A model generated the notes under the pieces. That model was not told where the DNA came from. It saw only the letters and a program-made list of their open reading frames with translations, and did no database searches. A DNA stretch of 10,689 nt from an uncultured Eubacteriales bacterium (GTDB taxonomy: Bacteria > Bacillota_A > Clostridia > Lachnospirales > Lachnospiraceae), in the NCBI GenBank assembly GCA_902803345.1, contig CADCPV010000161.1:1-10689 (forward strand), read 5' to 3'. A program made the position numbers and the translations under genes. Positions within the stretch are counted from its first letter, which is position 1; the number at the start of each line of letters is the position of its first letter. Below, one piece after another: positions 6,793-10,689 of this stretch.

Positions 6793-6950
6793 TCCCGCCG
6801 GAGGACGGAATCAGGTTTAACGAAAAGAAGGCTGAAAAAAGTTCACCGGAAAAAATGTTAAGCATTTCCCGGAATTCACGGAACCATCCCCGCGAATTCC
6901 CGAAATCCCACCCGAAAGAATGTTAAACTCCTGAAGAGAATGAAAAGAAA
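6793..6950. other. Non-coding stretch between nrdG and the nrdD operator
   Basis: No credible gene. It is purine-rich and holds two copies of AATGTTAA (near 6854 and 6919), and two EcoRI-type GAATTC sites in GGAATTC...GAATTCC orientation around 6871-6900. That inverted repeat has only 7 paired bases over a long loop. I found no convincing terminator with a T-run after nrdG, so nrdG transcripts may read into nrdD. The rest of the 363-base gap, to 7155, holds the nrdD operator, promoter and leader listed separately. Confidence 0.5.
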
Positions 6951-6998
6951 ACACAAGATCTTGTGGTTTGGTGCTTGACAAAACACCACAGAATGTTG
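6951..6998 (+). promoter_or_regulatory. NrdR-type operator pair of nrdD
   Basis: The strong box ACACAAGATCTTGTGG at 6951-6966 differs from the nrdG box only in the last base, and both are preceded by AAA. A weaker box, ACACCACAGAATGTTG, begins 32 bases on (6983-6998) and overlaps the promoter spacer up to the -10. A 16-base gap between boxes puts both on the same DNA face (three turns), as known for NrdR operators. The location before a ribonucleotide reductase gene is the known NrdR target context. Confidence 0.75.
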
Positions 6999-7004
6999 TA
7001 TCAT
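6975..7004 (+). promoter_or_regulatory. Promoter of nrdD
   Basis: TTGACA at 6975-6980 and TATCAT at 6999-7004 are 18 bases apart. The -35 lies between the two NrdR-like boxes, 24 bases from the start of the first; the offset at nrdG is 23. Transcription should begin near 7011, giving a leader of about 145 bases. Confidence 0.7.
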
Positions 7005-7010
7005 GTATTT

Positions 7011-7155
7011 CGTTCCCGCAGGGCTTCTGTGCGCATTTTTGGCGCGCAGAGGGCGGACAGAGAGGTTAAACGGCAGCGCCCGGAAACGGCATGGGGCAGC
7101 AGCCGTATGCACGATAAAGAAACACAGCAAGCAATACAAAAAGGGGTAAAACGAG
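7011..7155 (+). other. Long structured 5' leader of nrdD
   Basis: About 145 untranslated bases. A clear hairpin pairs 7026-7034 (TCTGTGCGC) with 7042-7050 (GCGCGCAGA), 9 pairs including one G-U, loop 7035-7041. A second possible stem pairs GGGCG at 7051-7055 with CGCCC at 7077-7081, and ACGGC near 7086-7090 can pair with GCCGT near 7102-7106. It ends with AAGGGG at 7141-7146, a modest ribosome binding site 9 bases before the ATG. I do not recognise a known riboswitch (no cobalamin box, no T-box) and see no terminator in it. Any regulatory role is speculative. Confidence 0.4.
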
Positions 7156-9624
7156 ATGTATCGCGTAGTGAAAAGAGACGGCAAACAGGTCGATTTCAAC
7201 ATCAGCAAAATCACAGCGGCAATCACGAAGGCATTTGATGCCTGCGAGATGCAGTACCATCCGGATGTGATCGATTTTCTCGGGCTGAAGGTGACAGCCG
7301 ATTTCGAGTCCAAGATCGAAAACAACCAGGTGACGGTCGAACAGATCCAGGACTCGGTCGAGTCTGTCCTGATCCGCGCCGGCTACGACGAGGTCGCCAA
7401 GGCCTACATCCTTTACAGAAAGCAGCGGGAGCGTTTCCGTAACTTGTCGACGACCCTTCTTGACTACCGGCAGGTCGTGGACAATTATCTGAAGGTAAAC
7501 GACTGGCGCGTCAAGGAGAATTCGACGGTGACCTATTCGGTCGGCGGCCTGATTCTCTCAAATTCCGGCGCAATTACGGCAAACTACTGGCTTTCCGAAG
7601 TCTATGACGAAGAGATTGCAAATGCGCACCGGAACGTGGATCTGCACATTCATGACCTGTCGATGCTGACCGGTTACTGTGCAGGCTGGTCCTTAAAGCA
7701 GCTGATCCAGGAAGGCCTCGGCGGCATCCCCGGAAAGATCACTTCCGCACCGGCGTCGCACCTGTCGACACTGTGCAACCAGATGGTCAATTTCCTCGGC
7801 ATCATGCAGAATGAATGGGCCGGCGCCCAGGCGTTCTCCAGCTTTGACACCTACCTTGCGCCTTTTGTCAAGATCGACAACCTGAGCTACAAGGAAGTCA
7901 AACAGTGCATCCAGAGTTTCATCTACGGCGTCAATACGCCTTCCCGCTGGGGCACGCAGGCACCTTTCACGAACATCACGCTCGACTGGACCGTACCGAA
8001 CGATCTTGCGGAACTCAACTGCATCGTCGGCGGCAAAGAAGTGGATTTCAAGTACAAGGACTGCAAGCGCGAGATGGATATGGTCAACAAGGCCTTCATC
8101 GAGATCATGATCGAAGGCGATGCGAACGGCCGCGGCTTCCAGTACCCGATTCCGACCTATTCGATCACGAGAGACTTCGACTGGTCCGATACCGAGAACA
8201 ACCGGCTGCTGTTCGAAATGACCGCGAAGTACGGCACGCCCTATTTCTCGAACTACATCAACTCCGACATGGAGCCTTCGGATGTCCGTTCGATGTGCTG
8301 CAGGCTGCGTCTGGATCTCCGCGAACTCCGGAAGAAATCCGGCGGCTTCTTCGGCTCCGGCGAATCCACCGGCTCGATCGGCGTTGTCACGATCAACATG
8401 CCCCGGATCGCATACCTTTCCGAGAATCCGGAGGAGTTCTACAAGCGGCTTGACAAGATGATGGACATCGCGGCGCGGTCTCTGGATATCAAGCGTCACG
8501 TGATCACGAAGTTCCTGGACAACGGCCTGTATCCCTATACCAAGCGTTATCTCGGAACCTTCTCGAACCACTTCTCGACAATCGGCCTTGTCGGCATGAA
8601 CGAAGTCGGCCTGAATGCGAAGTGGCTCCGCGCCGACATGACGCACGAGAAGACGCAGAAGTTCGCGGCGGAAGTCCTGAACCACATGCGCGGCCGTCTG
8701 TCCGATTATCAGGAAATGTACGGCGACCTGTTCAACTTAGAAGCGACGCCCGCCGAGTCTACGGCTTACCGCTTCGCGAAGCACGACGTCAAGATGTATC
8801 CCGGCATTATCACGGCTGCCAAGAGCTGCGACGATACGCCGTATTACACGAACTCCTCGCATCTGCCGGTCGGCTACACCGAGGACATCTTCTCGGCGCT
8901 TGACGTGCAGGACGAACTGCAGACCCTTTATACTTCCGGCACCGTTTTCCACGCCTTCCTCGGGGAGAAGCTTCCGAGCTGGAAGAGTGCAGCGGAGCTC
9001 GTCCGGAAGATTGCAGAGAACTACCGCCTGCCGTATTATACGATGTCTCCGACCTACTCCGTATGCCGGACACACGGCTATATCGCCGGCGAAGTCACGA
9101 AGTGCCCCGAGTGCGGTGCCGTGACCGAGATTTACAGCCGCATCACCGGTTACTACCGTCCGGTCCAGAACTGGAACGATGGCAAGACGCAGGAATTCAA
9201 GGACCGCAAGGTTTACGATATCGGCGCTTCCCGGCTGATCAGAAGGCGCGCGGATGCGGTTGCGGCCGCCCGCGATGAAAAAGTCAGTGAAGCTCGGGAG
9301 GCCGAGCTGAACAAAGAGTTCCCGACCCCTGCTGCGGCACAGGATGCAGCTCCCGAAAAGGAAGCTCCGAAGACCGGAACCGGCGCAGCGATCAGACTCT
9401 TCGCAACGACAACCTGCCCGAACTGCAAGATCATTGCCGCACAGATGGATCGGATGGGCATTCCCTACGAGAAGATCTATGCGAATGAGCATCCGGAAGA
9501 GGCACGGGCCCTCGGCATCCGTCAGGCACCGACTCTCGTTGTGGACCGGGACGGCGAACTTGTGAAATATACGAACGTTTCCGAGATCAAGAAGTTTCTT
9601 GCACAGCTTCCGGTAGAAGCGTAA
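7156..9624 (+). CDS. nrdD: Class III anaerobic ribonucleoside-triphosphate reductase fused to a glutaredoxin/NrdH-like domain
   Basis: An 822-residue glycyl-radical enzyme that reduces ribonucleoside triphosphates to deoxynucleotides without oxygen. An ATP-cone allosteric domain (about 3-90) opens the protein. The catalytic barrel includes STLCNQMVNFLG with Cys207 and RSMCCRLRLD with the probable thiyl Cys382. The motif TGSIGVVTINMPRIAYL at 405-421 has Ser407 where E. coli-type formate-dependent enzymes have Asn (aligned by eye). The zinc site has Cys637, Cys650 and Cys653 (VCRTHGY, KCPECG), and the radical glycine is Gly665 in RITGYYRPVQNWNDGK. After about residue 700 comes an Ala/Glu/Pro-rich linker, then residues 745-820 form a glutaredoxin-like domain: RLFATTTCPNCKII (Cys754, Cys757) and the cis-proline motif QAPTLVV. 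That domain likely supplies electrons. The neighbours nrdG and trxB supply activase and a redoxin reductase. Expression is probably NrdR-repressed. Confidence 0.93.
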   Translation: MYRVVKRDGKQVDFNISKITAAITKAFDACEMQYHPDVIDFLGLKVTADFESKIENNQVTVEQIQDSVESVLIRAGYDEVAKAYILYRKQRERFRNLSTTLLDYRQVVDNYLKVNDWRVKENSTVTYSVGGLILSNSGAITANYWLSEVYDEEIANAHRNVDLHIHDLSMLTGYCAGWSLKQLIQEGLGGIPGKITSAPASHLSTLCNQMVNFLGIMQNEWAGAQAFSSFDTYLAPFVKIDNLSYKEVKQCIQSFIYGVNTPSRWGTQAPFTNITLDWTVPNDLAELNCIVGGKEVDFKYKDCKREMDMVNKAFIEIMIEGDANGRGFQYPIPTYSITRDFDWSDTENNRLLFEMTAKYGTPYFSNYINSDMEPSDVRSMCCRLRLDLRELRKKSGGFFGSGESTGSIGVVTINMPRIAYLSENPEEFYKRLDKMMDIAARSLDIKRHVITKFLDNGLYPYTKRYLGTFSNHFSTIGLVGMNEVGLNAKWLRADMTHEKTQKFAAEVLNHMRGRLSDYQEMYGDLFNLEATPAESTAYRFAKHDVKMYPGIITAAKSCDDTPYYTNSSHLPVGYTEDIFSALDVQDELQTLYTSGTVFHAFLGEKLPSWKSAAELVRKIAENYRLPYYTMSPTYSVCRTHGYIAGEVTKCPECGAVTEIYSRITGYYRPVQNWNDGKTQEFKDRKVYDIGASRLIRRRADAVAAARDEKVSEAREAELNKEFPTPAAAQDAAPEKEAPKTGTGAAIRLFATTTCPNCKIIAAQMDRMGIPYEKIYANEHPEEARALGIRQAPTLVVDRDGELVKYTNVSEIKKFLAQLPVEA

Positions 9625-9640
9625 CAAGTGAGTTTTTGAA

Positions 9641-9676
9641 ACAGCCGGGGCTGCCGCATGCGGCAGCCCCGGCTGT
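9641..9676 (+). terminator. Perfect 36-base palindrome between nrdD and trxB
   Basis: A perfect, very GC-rich inverted repeat (18 base pairs on paper) centred on GCATGC at 9656-9661, starting 17 bases after the nrdD stop. No T-run follows on the plus strand (TCATGAAAGG), so it is a poor classical terminator. On the minus strand it is followed by TTTCAAAAAC. It may instead protect the nrdD 3' end, or partly separate trxB from nrdD expression. It ends 4 bases before the trxB ribosome binding site. Confidence 0.5.
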
Positions 9677-9693
9677 CATGAAAGGACATTTCC

Positions 9694-10602
9694 ATGGTTG
9701 ATATTCTGATTATCGGCGGCGGCCCGGCAGGCCTGACCGCGGCAGTTTACGCGGGACGCGCGGAAAAGACCGCGCTCATCATCGAAAAGGATGCATTCGG
9801 CGGACAGATTACCCATTCGCCGCGAGTCGAAAATATCCCGGGTTTTGTGAGTCTTTCCGGGAATGAATTTGCCGAAAAGCTCGTGGACCAGGCAATTGCC
9901 CAGGGTGCGGAATTCGAGTCGGGAGAGGTGACAAAGCTTCGGAAAGATCCGGAAACCGGCATCTTTACAGCGGTCACGGAATTCGGCGAATACGAGGGAA
10001 AAGCGGTCATTATTGCAACCGGCGCGAAGCACCGCGAACTCGGAATTGCGCGCGAACATGAGCTTGAAGGCGTGAGCTACTGTGCGGTCTGCGACGGCGC
10101 TTTCTACAAAGGAATGGAAGTCGGCGTTGTGGGCGGCGGAAACTCTGCCTTACAGGAAGCGGTCCTTCTTTCGGGACTCTGCAAAAAGGTCACGATCTTC
10201 CAGGATCTGCCGGTTTTGACCGGCGAGAAAAAGCTTCAGGAAGAGCTCGCCGGGAAGGATAATGTCGATGTGATCTGCGGCGTGCATGTGGAAAAGCTTC
10301 TCGGGGATACGGAGCTTTCGGGTGTTGTGATCCGAAAGACGGAGAGCGGCGCGGAACAGGAAGTCCCGCTTCAGGGCCTCTTTGTCGCAATCGGACTCCT
10401 GCCGCAGAACGAGCCCTTTACGGACTGGATTGACCTGAACCCCTGGGGCTACGCAGATTCCGACGAAACCTGTGTCACAAGATCTGCCGGTGTTTTTGCG
10501 GCCGGAGACTGCAGGTCCAAACGCATCCGCCAGGTCACGACCGCTGCTGCCGACGGTGCTGTTGCGGCGCTGAAGGCGATTGATTATATTGAGGGAAGAT
10601 GA
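9694..10602 (+). CDS. trxB: Thioredoxin-reductase-like flavoprotein with an atypical cofactor site
   Basis: A 302-residue low-molecular-weight thioredoxin reductase homologue that passes electrons through FAD to a redox-active disulfide and then to a thioredoxin or glutaredoxin-like partner. The FAD motif is IIGGGPAGLTAAVYAGR at 6-22, the redox centre is Cys130-Cys133 in CAVCDGAFY, and the C-terminal FAD contact is GVFAAGDCRSKRIRQVTTAAADG. The second dinucleotide fold keeps GVVGGGNSALQEA at 144-156. The strand after it reads VTIFQDLPVLTGEKK, with none of the HRRxxxR arginines that grip the NADPH 2'-phosphate. NADH, or a ferredoxin-type donor as in some clostridial relatives, is therefore possible. 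The ATG at 9694 has GAAAGGA at 9680-9686, spaced 7 bases. It follows nrdD by 69 bases and probably reduces the redoxin domain fused to it. Confidence 0.88.
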   Translation: MVDILIIGGGPAGLTAAVYAGRAEKTALIIEKDAFGGQITHSPRVENIPGFVSLSGNEFAEKLVDQAIAQGAEFESGEVTKLRKDPETGIFTAVTEFGEYEGKAVIIATGAKHRELGIAREHELEGVSYCAVCDGAFYKGMEVGVVGGGNSALQEAVLLSGLCKKVTIFQDLPVLTGEKKLQEELAGKDNVDVICGVHVEKLLGDTELSGVVIRKTESGAEQEVPLQGLFVAIGLLPQNEPFTDWIDLNPWGYADSDETCVTRSAGVFAAGDCRSKRIRQVTTAAADGAVAALKAIDYIEGR

Positions 10603-10603
10603 G

Positions 10604-10689
10604 ATGATTACTGTTTCCATCTGCGGCTGCGGTTCCCGCGGCCTTTTTGCCTACGCGACCTATGCAAAGCTGCATCCGGAGAAGATGAA
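10604..10689 (+). CDS. Gfo/Idh/MocA-family oxidoreductase, N-terminal part
   Basis: The first 28 codons of a gene cut by the window edge. The protein starts MITVSICGCGSRGLFAYATY and continues AKLHPEKM. The strand-GxGSRG-helix pattern is the Rossmann nucleotide-binding start of Gfo/Idh/MocA dehydrogenases, which usually oxidise sugars, inositols or their derivatives with NAD(P). The ATG at 10604 is one base after the trxB stop and has GAGGGA at 10590-10595, so it is probably in the same operon. Sugar oxidation would fit the GH3 gene, but not obviously nrdD/trxB. The substrate cannot be inferred. Confidence 0.75.
   Translation, partial: MITVSICGCGSRGLFAYATYAKLHPEKM

Noticed and set aside
6871..6900. 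GGAATTC...GAATTCC inverted repeat between nrdG and nrdD
   Set aside because: Only seven paired bases over a 16-base loop, no T-run and mismatches on both sides; not supportable as a terminator.
7091..7117. Nine-codon upstream frame (MGQQPYAR) in the nrdD leader
   Set aside because: It has no convincing ribosome binding site and no attenuator structure after it; ORFs this short occur by chance.
7693..8685. Long open frame antisense to nrdD (330 codons)
   Set aside because: It is entirely inside the conserved nrdD coding sequence, with no recognisable domain or start signal: a codon-bias shadow.
8737..9627. Open frame antisense to the 3' part of nrdD (296 codons)
   Set aside because: Its sequence is complementary to the glycyl-radical and redoxin domains and shows no family features of its own.
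1..10689. CRISPR array, insertion sequence, tRNA or phage genes
   Set aside because: No regularly spaced repeats, transposase or integrase motifs, cloverleaf sequences or structural phage genes were seen on either strand.

Overview
The window reads as chromosomal DNA from an anaerobic, fairly GC-rich member of the Bacillota; Clostridia, perhaps Lachnospiraceae, is an inference. The grounds are a class III (oxygen-sensitive, glycyl-radical) ribonucleotide reductase with its radical-SAM activase, strong AGGAGG-type ribosome binding sites, TTGACA/TATAAT-like promoters and closely packed genes. No mobile element, CRISPR array, tRNA or rRNA was seen.

Left part (1-3153): the 3' end of an unrecognised gene is followed 15 bases later by an HD-domain phosphohydrolase. 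A gene on the opposite strand for a Cys-rich YkgJ-like metal-chelating protein converges on it, with a 7-base overlap. After a divergent intergenic region come a cytoplasmic alpha/beta hydrolase (acetyl-esterase type) and a P-loop nucleoside/fructose-kinase-like protein, which overlap by ATGA and look translationally coupled.

Middle (3154-5962): a near-consensus promoter, then a strong Rho-independent terminator, both upstream of a large cytoplasmic GH3 beta-glycosidase. A promoter-terminator-gene order suggests a leader attenuator, or an upstream-operon terminator placed after a start site. The GH3 enzyme carries an inserted segment of roughly 100-150 residues that looks like a fascin-type beta-trefoil.

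Right part (5963-10602): a deoxynucleotide-synthesis module. nrdG (activase) and nrdD (class III reductase) are in separate transcription units, but each starts with the same 15-base sequence ACACAAGATCTTGTG, here read as an NrdR box. Each box is followed by a TTGACA -35 hexamer at almost the same distance and by a weaker box-like sequence exactly 32 bases on. NrdD carries a C-terminal glutaredoxin/NrdH-like domain (CPNC) on a flexible linker. The next gene is a thioredoxin-reductase-like flavoprotein that keeps the CAVC redox centre but lacks the usual HRR motif for the NADPH phosphate. Together these suggest a self-contained route of electrons from flavoprotein to fused redoxin to reductase, instead of formate as reductant. 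The window ends in the start of a Gfo/Idh/MocA-type oxidoreductase.
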